In this document: in pieces, positions 1-9,266 of the stretch
Numbering within the stretch: position 1 is the stretch's first letter
Layout of the letters: the number at the start of each line of letters is the position of its first letter
The notes under the pieces: generated by a model
Database searches by the model: none
The model's input: the letters and a program-made list of their open reading frames with translations, nothing else
Told to the model about the DNA's origin: nothing
Assembly: GCA_947505245.1 (NCBI GenBank)
Contig: CANNIZ010000001.1
Coordinates: 124,001-188,000, forward strand
Origin: Pseudomonadota bacterium
Lineage (GTDB): Bacteria; Myxococcota_A; UBA796; GCA-2862545
Reading direction: 5' to 3'
Length of the DNA stretch: 64,000 nt
Translations under genes and position numbers: made by a program

Positions 1-447
1 CCCTCCGACCTCCAGGTCGTGCAGATGGATCCCGCCTATGTCATCGACTCGGCCATGCGAGAACTCCCGCTGGTGATCGGGCGGGTGACGTCGGCGTCGA
101 TCGTGGAGGGCGAGCCGATTCGAACGGAGCGCCTCGCGCCGCCCGCGACAGAGCCCGGGCCCGCCGCGCTGACGCCAGAAGGTGAGGTGGCGGTCGTCGT
201 GGCCGAGATCGTCCACACGCCCGCGTCCGTGGGTGACTTCGTGGACGTGTGGAGGACGGCGCCCGCGCCGTGCCGGCTCGTCGTTCGTGCCAGCGTGGTC
301 GGGCTGCGCGACGGCAACCTGGTCCTCGCCGTGCCGAAGGCGCTGTCCGATGCCGTCAGCGCAGGTCCGGTGGTGCTGGCCCTGCGACACGACCCGGACA
401 CGCTGCAACCACCGATCGCCGCGCTCGATTGCGGAGCAGCACCATGA
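1..447 (+). CDS. CpaB/SAF-like protein, 5' end outside the window
   Basis: The reading frame is open from base 1, so about 148 C-terminal residues are visible and the true start lies upstream. The visible part carries a stretch of the form LVIGRVTSASIVEGEPIRTE, which resembles the SAF/CpaB domain of Flp-pilus assembly proteins (RcpC/CpaB family), where a 'leave/Grv..I..Gepi' turn is typical. The rest contains beta-strand-rich sequence with a 'VDVW' segment often seen in CpaB C-terminal regions. Its stop overlaps the next gene by 4 bases (ATGA), so the two are translationally coupled. A role in periplasmic assembly of a pilus or secretion apparatus is inferred from the family only; no other pilus gene is visible. 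Confidence 0.6.
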   Translation, partial: PSDLQVVQMDPAYVIDSAMRELPLVIGRVTSASIVEGEPIRTERLAPPATEPGPAALTPEGEVAVVVAEIVHTPASVGDFVDVWRTAPAPCRLVVRASVVGLRDGNLVLAVPKALSDAVSAGPVVLALRHDPDTLQPPIAALDCGAAP

Positions 448-968
448 TCTTCACCATTTCCCTGGCCTTGGCCGCGCCTCCGGCGATCTGCCCCGAGTGC
501 GAGACGCACACGGTCGTCGTCGCGGCCGCACCCTTGGAGCCGGGCCACCAGATCACCGAGGCCGACATCGTCGGCGTCAACATACCGGCGTCCTACTACG
601 TAGGCGCCTTCGCAGACCCCGAGGAGGTCGTCGGGTCGATCGTCCAAGCCCGGATGTTTCCAAACGACCCGGTGTACCCCGCGCGCCTCGACGGCCTGAT
701 CAGGGCCGAGGCCTCCTCCCTGGTCCCGTCGGGGATGGTGGGGCTCGCGATCGCGTCGCCAACTCCCCCGCTCATCGACATGTCCCGGATCGACCTGGTG
801 CGCGGCGACTGCTTCATCGCCGAGGTCGTCCCCGTCCTCGTGCGCGGGGAGGTGACGCTGCTCATCGTCACTCCTGAGCAGGTGCCGAAGGTCCTCGCGT
901 CGCCCTACACGCTGGGCGCCCGCGCCATCGATGACCTCGCGACGCACCCCGAGCGCGCCTGTCCCTAG
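444..968 (+). CDS. SAF-domain (CpaB-like) secreted protein
   Basis: A 174-residue protein starting at the ATG that overlaps the previous stop. A short N-terminal hydrophobic signal (residues 1-12, ending LALAAP) indicates export. Residues about 23-70 look like a SAF domain: VVVAAAPLEPGHQITEADIV, followed by a segment (VGSIVQARMFPNDPVYPARL) that has the usual second SAF turn. It is shorter than full CpaB (about 250-300 aa). Being coupled to another CpaB-like gene suggests the two act together at the periplasmic side of a pilus-like or secretion machine. Flagellar FlgA-like chaperones share the same fold and are an alternative. Confidence 0.6.
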   Translation: MIFTISLALAAPPAICPECETHTVVVAAAPLEPGHQITEADIVGVNIPASYYVGAFADPEEVVGSIVQARMFPNDPVYPARLDGLIRAEASSLVPSGMVGLAIASPTPPLIDMSRIDLVRGDCFIAEVVPVLVRGEVTLLIVTPEQVPKVLASPYTLGARAIDDLATHPERACP

Positions 969-2019
969 TCGTGTCGTACCGGCCCGCCGCGCGTCGATTC
1001 GACGCCGCGGAGGTGGACCGTGTCCCCGTGGCGGCCTGCCCGTCGCGAGCTTCGTCGTGGTAGCGCTCGCGCTCGTCGCGTGCGTCCAGACGCCCGCGTC
1101 CATTTTCTTGGGCCCACCAGACGACAAGCTCACGCACGACCTCACGCCGCTGTCTTTGCCGAGCGCCACCGTGATGAGCACGAGCGGTGGCTTCCTCGAG
1201 GACCCGCAAATCACCTGGACCGTGACGCCGACGTCGGTGGCACGCATCGACGGACACGACCTCGTGCCGCTCGCGGACGGCTCGGCCACGGTCGAGGCCC
1301 GGTGCGGCGACGCCCACACCTCCTTTGCGTTCGTGGTGTCCCTGCCCGACGCGATCGGGTTCCTTGAGGTGCCTGCCTACGTCGAGCTTGGCTCGCCGCC
1401 CGCGCGGGTGCAGGCGGTTGTTTCCGCCGATGGAGTTGCACTCGCAGACGCGCCGATCACCTGGACGTCCGAGACGCCCAGCGTCGCTACCGTCGACGCG
1501 GCGGGGCAGATCACGCCGCTCGCCGCGGGAACTGCGCGCATCAGCGCCCACAGCGGCCCGCTCACCGACACGTTCGAGGTCCCCGTTCACCTCTCCCAAG
1601 AACCTGACAACCGCGTGATCTCGCAGATCGGCGACGACTACCGGGTCGGCGTCCCGGAATGGAGGATGACGCTGCGGCCAGACCTTGCCGTGGCGGCTCC
1701 GCCCTCCACCGTCGCGGTAAAGCTGGTCGACGTGACCGAATCGTTCGATGGGGAACGCAAGGTCGTTCAGAAGAACGTCAGCCAGCTCAAATACTGCGTC
1801 GAAATGGCGGCGAAACAGAAGCCCGCGATCGCCGGCCAGATGACGCTTCGCGCCGACGTAGCGGCAGGTCGCGTCACGGTCGTCGAGGTCCTCCAAGACG
1901 GCATCGGCGTCGAAGAGCTCAGCCCATGTCTCGTGAGCAAAGTGAAGCGCTGGGCGTTCCCCCCCGAAGGGTCGGGACCCGTCACGTTTTCGGTGCAGGT
2001 CACCGTCCCCGCGCCGTGA
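931..2019 (+). CDS. Lipoprotein with BIG2-like domain and AgmX/PglI-like C-terminal domain
   Basis: The only good in-frame start is the ATG at 931, which overlaps the previous gene by 38 bases and gives an unusually long Arg-rich N-terminus before the hydrophobic stretch and lipobox (ALVAC, Cys51). Residues about 80-225 contain two bacterial Ig-like segments; the second has the BIG2 signature ITWTSETPSVATVDAAG followed by PLAAGTARISA. The C-terminal 100 residues (two Cys, then VKRWAFPPEGSGPVTFSVQV) resemble the TonB-C/AgmX-PglI C-terminal domain found in myxobacterial gliding and motility proteins. Probably a surface or periplasmic envelope protein. Function beyond this is not evident. Confidence 0.65.
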   Translation: MTSRRTPSAPVPSRVVPARRASIRRRGGGPCPRGGLPVASFVVVALALVACVQTPASIFLGPPDDKLTHDLTPLSLPSATVMSTSGGFLEDPQITWTVTPTSVARIDGHDLVPLADGSATVEARCGDAHTSFAFVVSLPDAIGFLEVPAYVELGSPPARVQAVVSADGVALADAPITWTSETPSVATVDAAGQITPLAAGTARISAHSGPLTDTFEVPVHLSQEPDNRVISQIGDDYRVGVPEWRMTLRPDLAVAAPPSTVAVKLVDVTESFDGERKVVQKNVSQLKYCVEMAAKQKPAIAGQMTLRADVAAGRVTVVEVLQDGIGVEELSPCLVSKVKRWAFPPEGSGPVTFSVQVTVPAP

Positions 2020-2037
2020 GGCCCCGTCGGGCACACG

Positions 2038-3732
2038 TCAGCTGGGTTTGCCGCCGATCTTCTGTTCGACGATTCGCAGGGTGTCGACTTCGACCACCTC
2101 GGCCTGACGATCGAGCTCTGAGGCGCGCGCGAGGATGTCCTGGACGAACACCTTGTCGTCCATACTGGTGCTGTTGATGCGCACGTTGAGGTAGGCGCCG
2201 CGCACACCTGCACGGGCGGCGAGCGCGCCAACCGCCGCGTCACTGACCGAGTTCGGGTTGCCGATCTCAGCCATCTTCCGCGCGAGGTCCATCGTCGCCA
2301 GCGCGACCTCCATCACGCGAAACGGCACCTCGATCGCGTGCCGCGTGGCGGCCTGAATCGCCGCCTTTCTTGCCTTCTTCTCGTCGTCGTTGCCCTTCGG
2401 GAGGCCGAACGCCGCCATGATCGCGTTGAAGGCCTCGGTGTCGGCGTCGATCAGGCGCAGGAGCTCCTCCTGCTGGGACTTTCCGCGCTCAGCGTGGTCG
2501 GAGAATTCCTCCCACCGATCGTCCCACCCGCGCTTGTGCGAGGAGAGGTTGGCGACCATCGTGCCCAGGGCCGCGCCCATCGCGCCCATCGCCGCGGCGA
2601 TCGACCCGCCGCCCGGCGCCGGCGACTCCGACGCGGTCTCCTCGACGAAGCGCTGGACCGTCAGATCCACGAGCCGGGCGACCTTCCCGCGCTTCGCTGC
2701 GAGCGCGTATTCGACGATCTTCTCTTCGGGTTTGAACGGGTAGAGGTCGTTGAGTCCGAGCGATTTCACGGCGATCTTGATCAGCTCGGCGTCGGACACG
2801 CCGGTCGAACGCTGCTGCTTGCGCAGGTAGTACCGCCCAGCCTCGAGCATCGAGCGCAGCGGGACGAGCCCGACCAGCTCCGAGCCGGTCACGCGGACCC
2901 CGCGCTCAGCGGCGCGCCGTTCACACGCGTCGAACGCGACGTGCACGGGGGTGGTGGAGATGTCGGTGAGGTTGATGGAGATCTGCGCGACGCCGAATTC
3001 TGGGATGAACCACCCGATCGCCTTGACCGCCTTGAGCTCGCCAGGCACCCACACGGGCTGACCGTCCGCGCCCTTTACCGGCTTTCCGTTCTCCTGCTTC
3101 TGCCGGCCCTTCTCGCGCACGTCAAAGGCGATCGCGTTGGCCCGGCGCGTGGAGGTGGTGTTCAGGTTCACGTTGTACGCGACGAGGAAGTCGCGCGCGC
3201 CCACCGCCGTGGCGCCGGACCTCGCGTTGAACACGGCAGGGCCGTAGTCGGGCTGGTGCTCCGGGCTGGCGAGGCGCTTTGCGAGGCCCTCGTACTCACC
3301 CTCCCGCACGTACGCGAGGTTCTTCCGCTCGGGGCGCGTGGCGGCGGCCTCATAGCAGTAGATCGTGAGCCCCACCTCGTCGGCGAGGCGCGCAGCGAGC
3401 TTTTGCGCCCACACGACCGTCTCCTCCAGCGTGATGCCGGCCACCGGCACCAGCGGGCACACGTCGAGCATGCCGAACCGCGGGTGCTCGCCGTGATGCG
3501 AGCGCATGTCGATGAGCTCGGCGGCCTTCTTCGCGGCGCGGACGGCGGCTTCCAGCACCTGCGCGGGCGGCCCTACGAAGGTGACCACGGTGCGGTTCGT
3601 CGCCTTGCCGGGGTCCACGTCGAGGAGCATGACCCCTTCGACGGCGCGGATCTGGTCCGTGATCGCCGCGATGATCGCGGGGTCGCGTCCTTCGCTGAAG
3701 TTGGGGACACACTCGATCAGGACATCGCTCAT
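2038..3732 (-). CDS. ftcD: Bifunctional glutamate formimidoyltransferase / formimidoyltetrahydrofolate cyclodeaminase
   Basis: A 564-residue cytoplasmic enzyme that transfers the formimino group of formiminoglutamate (from histidine breakdown) to tetrahydrofolate and then deaminates it to methenyl-THF. The N-terminus begins with the family hallmark ECVPNFSEGRD and contains the catalytic-His motif EHPRFGMLDVCPLVP near residue 80. Residues about 350-564 form the all-helical cyclodeaminase domain, with SPAPGGGSIAAAMGAMGAAL and the conserved G-NPNSVSDAAVGALAARA segment. Length matches fused FTCD proteins. It is last of three overlapping minus-strand genes: its ATG overlaps the stop of the sulfotransferase gene by 4 bases. 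A stretch rich in Lys/Gln/Gly around residue 212-232 is a small insertion. Confidence 0.95.
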   Translation of the reverse strand: MSDVLIECVPNFSEGRDPAIIAAITDQIRAVEGVMLLDVDPGKATNRTVVTFVGPPAQVLEAAVRAAKKAAELIDMRSHHGEHPRFGMLDVCPLVPVAGITLEETVVWAQKLAARLADEVGLTIYCYEAAATRPERKNLAYVREGEYEGLAKRLASPEHQPDYGPAVFNARSGATAVGARDFLVAYNVNLNTTSTRRANAIAFDVREKGRQKQENGKPVKGADGQPVWVPGELKAVKAIGWFIPEFGVAQISINLTDISTTPVHVAFDACERRAAERGVRVTGSELVGLVPLRSMLEAGRYYLRKQQRSTGVSDAELIKIAVKSLGLNDLYPFKPEEKIVEYALAAKRGKVARLVDLTVQRFVEETASESPAPGGGSIAAAMGAMGAALGTMVANLSSHKRGWDDRWEEFSDHAERGKSQQEELLRLIDADTEAFNAIMAAFGLPKGNDDEKKARKAAIQAATRHAIEVPFRVMEVALATMDLARKMAEIGNPNSVSDAAVGALAARAGVRGAYLNVRINSTSMDDKVFVQDILARASELDRQAEVVEVDTLRIVEQKIGGKPS

Positions 3733-5060
3733 GGGGGTGCTCCGGACGGCGTACTAACCAGTTGGGCGTCCTGCGCCGCGACGAACGCCGCCTCATCGAT
3801 GCCCGCCTGGGCCAGCGTTCGGTTGAGCAGGTACTTCGTGCGCTCGCGCGGCGGGTGCGCGCGGGGCACGTGGGCCGGCAGCTCCGGGACGTCGAGGCAC
3901 TCGCGGTACACCTTCGCCATCGTCCCCTCGAGGTCGGCGAGGAAGTCGGTGAACTGCACCACGCAGCGCCGCGGACCCTCCGGTCGCGAGAACCAAGCGC
4001 GCTCGGTCGCGTTGTACAGCGTCTCGGTGCGCACCAGCGCGGCCGACCACCACGCCCACGGTGTGGGCCCGAGCACCGGGTCGTGCGGGTTCGCGCGCAT
4101 ATAGTTCACCGCGCTCTGCAGCCGGGAAGCGGGGTCGCGGATCACGGTGAGGAAGCGCGCGTCGGGGTAGCGGCGCGCGAGGGCGTCCGCGGCGCGCAGG
4201 AAGTGACCCTTCACGAACAGCCGCCGCGGCTTTCCGTCGGGGCCTGGGCCCGCGTGCACGAGCGTCTTCCGCCCGACGCGATCGAGGAACGCGACGAAGT
4301 CCTCCTCCCACAGGGTCGCCGCGTGCGGCGCGTTCGACGCGAACCCGAAGTCGTCGACGAGCACGTCTGGACCGAGCGCGCCGGCGAGGCCGTTCAAGCG
4401 ACCCATGTAGAACGGACCGTCGAACGTGTCGGTGAGGAACGGGTCGCCCTCGTGCCGCTGCAGGAATTCGGGCGGCATCAGCGCCTCGATCCGGTGCGTG
4501 ACCTGGGCGCGCGTGATGAACCGGCCCACCGTCGCCGGCGCGAGCTTCCACAGCCACAGGTACGGGAACATCGCGTAGATCAGGCCCGGAGCGGCGAGGT
4601 GCGGGTCGCCCTCGAGGTACCGGGCGATCTGCGTGCTGCCGCTGCGTCCGGCGCTGATCTCGAGCAGCGGCGCCACCACCGGCGTGTCGCGCAGCGCGCG
4701 GCCGTACAGCAGCTCGTCGAGCTGCCACGCCAGCCCGGCGACCGGCATGATCGCGACCTTCTGCAGCACCGACGACGCGATCCACGCGCGCGCAGGCCAC
4801 GACAACCCCGGCGCGGGCGGGGTCGCCGTGAACGCGAGGTGCAGGTAGCGCGCGACCTGACTGGACCGCGGAACGTTGGGAGGCCAGCCCCATACGAGCA
4901 CGGACACGAGGTACAGCGGCCACAGGCCCGCCGTCGCGGTGAAAAGCAGCGCGAGCGCAGGGGTCGCGAACAGGACGCGAACCGCGATACCCGCGGGGCT
5001 CGCTCCGGTGCGGACCGGCTCCCCGGGGAGGTGCTCGGGGACGGGACCTGCGAGCATCAC
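3729..5060 (-). CDS. Sulfotransferase family protein
   Basis: 443 residues. An N-terminal hydrophobic stretch (about residues 25-57) suggests membrane association. The PAPS 5'-phosphosulfate loop is seen as LEISAGRSGSTQIARYL (about 133-149), and the 3'-phosphate-binding segment as FLTVIRDPASRLQSAVNYM (about 290-308). This arrangement is typical of the sulfotransferase_3 type (PF13469-like). The start is GTG at 5060, overlapping the upstream methyltransferase stop as GTGA, or ATG three bases later. The acceptor (a carbohydrate, lipid or small molecule) cannot be read from the sequence. It is unusual to see it coupled to ftcD and a methyltransferase. Confidence 0.8.
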   Translation of the reverse strand: MMLAGPVPEHLPGEPVRTGASPAGIAVRVLFATPALALLFTATAGLWPLYLVSVLVWGWPPNVPRSSQVARYLHLAFTATPPAPGLSWPARAWIASSVLQKVAIMPVAGLAWQLDELLYGRALRDTPVVAPLLEISAGRSGSTQIARYLEGDPHLAAPGLIYAMFPYLWLWKLAPATVGRFITRAQVTHRIEALMPPEFLQRHEGDPFLTDTFDGPFYMGRLNGLAGALGPDVLVDDFGFASNAPHAATLWEEDFVAFLDRVGRKTLVHAGPGPDGKPRRLFVKGHFLRAADALARRYPDARFLTVIRDPASRLQSAVNYMRANPHDPVLGPTPWAWWSAALVRTETLYNATERAWFSRPEGPRRCVVQFTDFLADLEGTMAKVYRECLDVPELPAHVPRAHPPRERTKYLLNRTLAQAGIDEAAFVAAQDAQLVSTPSGAPP

Positions 5061-5653
5061 GGCCGCACCACGCCACCCAAACGTCGAAACACCACGGTGA
5101 AATTATTCGACGGCATGACCACCTCCTCGTCGAGCGCGAAGGCGGTCGCGGTCGACGCGATGACGTCGAGGTCGCGTACGCCCCAGGTCGGATTTCGAGC
5201 CCTGAGCGACGCGTCGAACGCCTCGTTGCTCGGCGACGTGTGCGCGCCGTGCCGCAGGAACGGCCCGTACATCACGAGCAGGCCGCCCGGCGCGAGCACC
5301 GTCAAAGCACCGGCCAGCAAGCCGAGGCACGCCTCCCACGGCGCGATGTGGACCATGTTCGCGCAGAACACGACGTCGGCGCGGTCGATCGGCCAGGGCT
5401 TCGCGGCGTCCAGATCGAGCGCCGGCGGGCAAAGCCCCGCGCACCAGTCGTCAATGCTCGCGCGGTGGACGGGGTCCGGGTCGCTCGGCTGCCACGTCAC
5501 GTCCAGCCGCTCGGCGAAATACGCGGCGTGCTCGCCCGACCCCGACGCGACCTCCAGCACGAGGCTGCGCGGCGGTAACACGCGCGTCAGCACCGCGAGG
5601 ATCGGCTCGCGGTTTCGTTCGGTGGCGGGGAAGACGAGGCGAGCCATGGCCAT
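5057..5653 (-). CDS. DUF938-type SAM-dependent methyltransferase
   Basis: 198 residues with the DUF938 pattern. The N-terminal PATERNREPIL is followed by the SAM-binding glycine loop VLEVASGSGEHAAYFAERL (residues about 32-50), then QPSDPDP. Next comes a motif-IV-like FCANMVHIAPWEACLGLLAG, and then GGLLVMYGPFLRHGAHTSPS. DUF938 proteins are class I methyltransferases of unknown substrate. This is the first gene of a three-gene, 4-base-overlapping minus-strand operon with the sulfotransferase and ftcD genes. An alternative start two codons downstream (ATG at 5647) is equally possible. Confidence 0.85.
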   Translation of the reverse strand: MAMARLVFPATERNREPILAVLTRVLPPRSLVLEVASGSGEHAAYFAERLDVTWQPSDPDPVHRASIDDWCAGLCPPALDLDAAKPWPIDRADVVFCANMVHIAPWEACLGLLAGALTVLAPGGLLVMYGPFLRHGAHTSPSNEAFDASLRARNPTWGVRDLDVIASTATAFALDEEVVMPSNNFTVVFRRLGGVVRP

Positions 5654-5668
5654 GGGTAATCGCGCTCT

Positions 5669-6247
5669 TCAGTCAGCGTCGAGTTCCGCGACCTTGTCGA
5701 ACAGCTCGGGAAGAGACAACGTCACCTCGAGCGGGGGAATCTCGATCGAGCTGTCGCCATGAGCCTCGGACATGGCCCACCGTCCATCGGCCATCCGAAC
5801 GAACACCTCGACGTGCAGATCGCGCGGGTCGATCAGCACGTAGGCGCGTAACGAGGCCATGCGGCGATAATGGGCGAACTTCCATCCGCGGTCGTCCGAC
5901 TCCGTGTTCTTCGACAGCACCTCGACCACGACCGTCGGGTTGGTCAGGGCGGTCCGGTCGACGACCGAGACCGCCACCGGCCCGCAAAACACGGACAAGT
6001 CTGCGTAGGTGTATACGCCGGTCTCGTCGACCCGAAGGCGCTGTTCCGAGGAGTGGGTCGCGCAAGGACCCTGCCGCAGGGCGTTGAAAAACGCCGCTCC
6101 TGCGTTGTTCATCGCACGTGCGTGCCGCGGCGTGCCGCCCGCCATCGCGATGATCTCACCGTTGACGTACTGGTGCCGTTCGGACGCGGCCCGCTCGAGC
6201 TCCAGGTACTCCGCCTCGGTGTAAAGGCGTTTCGGTATCGCCGCCAT
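5669..6247 (-). CDS. Uma2-family (DUF820) restriction-endonuclease-like protein
   Basis: 192 residues with the Uma2 layout. The N-terminus has TEAEYLELERAASERHQYVNGEII, the middle has YTYADLSVFCG with the Asp of the PD-(D/E)XK-like site, then PTVVVEVLSKNTESDDRGWKF with Glu and Lys positioned as in the fold, and YVLIDPRDLHVEVF near the end. Uma2 proteins are abundant in cyanobacteria, myxobacteria and planctomycetes; their function is unknown. It sits 15 bases upstream of the DUF938 gene on the same strand, so co-transcription is possible. A second Uma2 protein is encoded at 21588-22178. Confidence 0.85.
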   Translation of the reverse strand: MAAIPKRLYTEAEYLELERAASERHQYVNGEIIAMAGGTPRHARAMNNAGAAFFNALRQGPCATHSSEQRLRVDETGVYTYADLSVFCGPVAVSVVDRTALTNPTVVVEVLSKNTESDDRGWKFAHYRRMASLRAYVLIDPRDLHVEVFVRMADGRWAMSEAHGDSSIEIPPLEVTLSLPELFDKVAELDAD

Positions 6248-6325
6248 CGCGTCTCCCGAAGCAGCATATCACCGGCGGGTTCCGCGGCGTTGGCCGCGTC
6301 TCGTCCCCCCGCGATACCCGGAGGT

Positions 6326-8089
6326 ATGGCGTTGCCGTTCGACATCGATCCCCAGGCGGTCGTCACCCCGGATCTCGACATCGCCCTGCTGGCGCCCGGC
6401 GCGTCGCCGACCGCCCACGACTGGCGCGACAACGAGGCGCCCTACGTGTCTCAGGGCCTCGGCACCGACACGCTGTGGTTCCGCGTCGCCCTGCACAACC
6501 CCGACCCCGCTCCCCGACGCGTCTGGCTCGAGGTCAACAGCGCGTCCGTCGACTACGCGACGTTGACCGCGGGCGGTCGCTCCCTCGGCGCGGCCGGCCT
6601 CCTCGTGCCCCGGGCGGACTGGCCGACTTCGACTCCGGTGCCCGCGTTCCCCGTCGATCTGGCGCCGAATTCCACGGTCGAGGTCGTCGGACACGTGCAA
6701 TCCGAGAACGAGCGCCAGTTCCAGGTCCTCGCGATCGGGGACGCGGCCCTCCCCGCCCACGTCGCCCGCGCCACCGTGTTGCACGGGTTGTTCTACGGCG
6801 CGTTGGGCTTCGCCGCCGCCATCGCCACCCTGTTGGCCGTGCGCATGCGCGATCCGGTGTACGGCGTGTACGCGCTCTACACCGCAGCGCTCGTCGCCTG
6901 GATGGCCGTCGGGGATGGTCACCTGACCCAGGCCCTGCCAGCCCTCACCGTGGCCGCCCCACGGCTGATCTTCCTCATACCCGGCGGGCTCAGCCACGTC
7001 AGCGCGATCCTGTTCGCCGCCCTGTTCGTCGGGTCCGCCCAGCCTCGCCTGCGCGCGGCCTTGCTCGCGCTGTTCGCGTTCGCGATCTGCACGTTCATGT
7101 TCGTCAGCAGCCCAATCCTGCCCTGGCACGAGGCCAACGCGATTGTCTTCGTCGCCGCTACGATCGACCTCGTCCTGATCGCGTCCGCGACACTGATCGC
7201 CTGGCGGCGAGGTGTCCGCGGGGCCCAGTGGATCGGCGTCGGATGGTTCGGTTTCGCCATCTTCATGGGCTCGGGCCTGATCGCGCTCCTGCTCGGCGCG
7301 GCTTTGCCCGTGAGCCCGTTCGACCTCCTGCGCGCGGGAGCGACGTGGGAGCTGTTCGGGTTCTCGATGGCCCTCGCCGCGCGCCTGCAGGACGTGATGG
7401 CTCAGCGCGACGCCGCCTCCGCGAGCGCGCTCGCCGCCAACCGCCTCGGTCGCTACTTCCCGAAGGCCCTCGTGCAGCGGATCCTCGCGTCCGAAGACGA
7501 GGCCGTCGTCAAGAGCGAGCGCGTGCTCATCACCGTGATGTTCAGCGATCTGCGCGGCTTCACCGACCTGTCCGACCGCACAAGCCCCGAGCGCGTCACC
7601 TCGCTCCTCAACGAGTTCCTGTCCGCCGTGGTGCCGATCATCGAGAAACATGGCGGCGCCGTCGACAAGATGATGGGCGACGGGCTGATGGTGTTGTTCG
7701 GCACGCCCACCGCGCGTCCGCCCGCGGATCAAGCCCAGAGCGCCGTACAAGCCGCAGTCGAGATGCAGGCCGCGTTGGCGATCCTCGCGGACAAGTGGCG
7801 CGCGGAGGGTCTCGATCACGACGTGTTGATGCGCGTCGGCATCCACCAGGACTACGTCACCGTCGGGAACTTCGGCACCGCCGAGCTGATGTCGCGCACC
7901 GCGATCGGCGGCGGCGTGAACCTCGCTGCCCGCTTGGAGAATGGCTGCACGCCGGGCCGCATCCTCGCGAGCTTCCCGGTGGTGACGTTGACGAAGGGCT
8001 TCGCGTGGGGCCCGTTCGACGAGCGCACGTACAAGGGCATCGTGCGGCCGCAGAAGGTCGCCGAGCTCGACCCGACCGCAGCTTGCTGA
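6326..8089 (+). CDS. 7TM-sensor class III adenylate/guanylate cyclase
   Basis: 587 residues. The N-terminal ~140 residues resemble the 7TMR-DISM extracellular domain (TLWFRVALHNPDPAPRRVWLE). Residues about 150-350 contain seven predicted membrane segments, and the C-terminal 200 residues are a class III cyclase domain. Seen there are the metal-binding FSDLRGFTDLSD, the KMMGDGLMVLFG segment and the transition-state motif GGGVNLAARLE. The usual acidic residue after the Gly of 'GD-VN' is replaced by Gly, so nucleotide preference is uncertain. A short helix before the catalytic domain is probably the HAMP-like signalling linker. ATG at 6326 is directly preceded by GGAGGT, closer than an ideal ribosome site; a TTG near 6289 is the alternative. 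Confidence 0.85.
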   Translation: MALPFDIDPQAVVTPDLDIALLAPGASPTAHDWRDNEAPYVSQGLGTDTLWFRVALHNPDPAPRRVWLEVNSASVDYATLTAGGRSLGAAGLLVPRADWPTSTPVPAFPVDLAPNSTVEVVGHVQSENERQFQVLAIGDAALPAHVARATVLHGLFYGALGFAAAIATLLAVRMRDPVYGVYALYTAALVAWMAVGDGHLTQALPALTVAAPRLIFLIPGGLSHVSAILFAALFVGSAQPRLRAALLALFAFAICTFMFVSSPILPWHEANAIVFVAATIDLVLIASATLIAWRRGVRGAQWIGVGWFGFAIFMGSGLIALLLGAALPVSPFDLLRAGATWELFGFSMALAARLQDVMAQRDAASASALAANRLGRYFPKALVQRILASEDEAVVKSERVLITVMFSDLRGFTDLSDRTSPERVTSLLNEFLSAVVPIIEKHGGAVDKMMGDGLMVLFGTPTARPPADQAQSAVQAAVEMQAALAILADKWRAEGLDHDVLMRVGIHQDYVTVGNFGTAELMSRTAIGGGVNLAARLENGCTPGRILASFPVVTLTKGFAWGPFDERTYKGIVRPQKVAELDPTAAC

Positions 8090-8100
8090 AGTTCATCGCC

Positions 8101-8424
8101 ATGGTCGCGCTGAGCGCGCTGTTCGTCACCGCGGGTGTGATGCACTTCGCGCGGCCGAAGTTCTTCGTGAAGATGATGCCGCCGCAGCTGCCGTGGCATC
8201 GCGAACTGGTCGCGCTGTCCGGCGTCGCAGAGGTCGCACTCGGCCTCGCCCTCCTCATCCCCGCGCTGCGCACCTACGCCGCCTGGGGCCTGATCGCGCT
8301 GCTCATCGCGGTGTTCCCGTCGAATGTGTACGCGGCGGTCGCCGGGCTGCCCGGTCGCGGTGGCTACCCTCGTCTGCCGTTTCAGCTCGTGCTGATCGCG
8401 TGGGCGTGGTGGTTCACGGCCTAA
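8101..8424 (+). CDS. DoxX-like small membrane protein
   Basis: 107 residues, four predicted helices. The pattern TAGVMHFARPKFFVKMMPPQLP followed by [16 protein letters not shown] matches DoxX/DUF-type membrane proteins, which are small integral membrane proteins of loosely defined function. A TTG at 8083 in the same frame would extend the first helix by six residues and overlap the cyclase stop, so the start is uncertain. It converges with the next gene, sharing four bases at the stops. Confidence 0.65.
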   Translation: MVALSALFVTAGVMHFARPKFFVKMMPPQLPWHRELVALSGVAEVALGLALLIPALRTYAAWGLIALLIAVFPSNVYAAVAGLPGRGGYPRLPFQLVLIAWAWWFTA

Positions 8425-9254
8425 CGCGCGACCTGCACGTCGATCACGGCCACTCCGGACGACGGCCACGCCAGCGGTCGAAGCACGGCGTCCCAACAAT
8501 CGAGGGGCCCGGCCGCAGACGACGCCAGCAGGCGGGCGACCTTGCCGTCCGTGCCGAGCACCACGCGGACGGTTCCGGAGGCGCGGCCCTCGGGCAGGCA
8601 CGCGCGCAGGGCGTCGGCGTACGGGGTGACGAGGTCCGTCACGGCGAGATCGGCCGGCAGGGCCTGCACGCTCAGCGACCCGGCGGCGGGCTGCTCGGAG
8701 TCGTCCCAGGGGACTTCGGGGTACGCGATCATCCCGATGGCGAGCCGGGGAGCGAGGGCGGTGAGCCGAGCCGCCTCGGGGCCTCCAGCCGCCATCACCG
8801 AGTCGGTGACGGCGTACACGACGATCCAATCGGTCACGTCGAGCCGGTCGTATAGCGGGGCGAGCGCGGGGTCTCCGAACAGCGGGTCGGGCGCGCAATT
8901 CTCGCGCAGGTAGACCATCCTCTCCTCCGAAGCGACCTCCGCGAACGTCCTGAAAGCTTCAGCCGAACACGGGTTCGAACACGCCGGGAAGTAGCCCACC
9001 AGTCCCATCGTGATCACGTGAGATCTCTGCTCTGGATCCGCCGCACCCACGTCTTTCCACGCCTCAGCGCAGCGCGACGACACCATGCCCGACTCGGGTT
9101 CGACGCCCCCCGCGATGAGCAGCTTCACGGCCATCTCGGGCTCACCGGTGCTCTCGACCGCGTCGAGCACGCGGGCGACGCCTGCCGGATCGAACGAGCC
9201 CCCGCAGCCAAGAATGCTCACCACCACGATCCCACCCACCGCTCGTCGCATCAC
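8421..9254 (-). CDS. Putative lipoprotein of unknown function
   Basis: 277 residues with an N-terminal signal and lipobox (VSILGC, Cys17). The mature part is acidic and has several Cys. The last 50 residues (TVRVVLGTDGKVARLL, then a Cys and a Trp-Asp pair) weakly resemble the AgmX/PglI-like C-terminal module also seen in the 931-2019 protein. It lies downstream of a zinc-ribbon membrane protein gene on the same strand with a 12-base gap. I do not recognise a specific family. Confidence 0.55.
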   Translation of the reverse strand: MMRRAVGGIVVVSILGCGGSFDPAGVARVLDAVESTGEPEMAVKLLIAGGVEPESGMVSSRCAEAWKDVGAADPEQRSHVITMGLVGYFPACSNPCSAEAFRTFAEVASEERMVYLRENCAPDPLFGDPALAPLYDRLDVTDWIVVYAVTDSVMAAGGPEAARLTALAPRLAIGMIAYPEVPWDDSEQPAAGSLSVQALPADLAVTDLVTPYADALRACLPEGRASGTVRVVLGTDGKVARLLASSAAGPLDCWDAVLRPLAWPSSGVAVIDVQVAR

Positions 9255-9266
9255 CCCTCCCCGGAT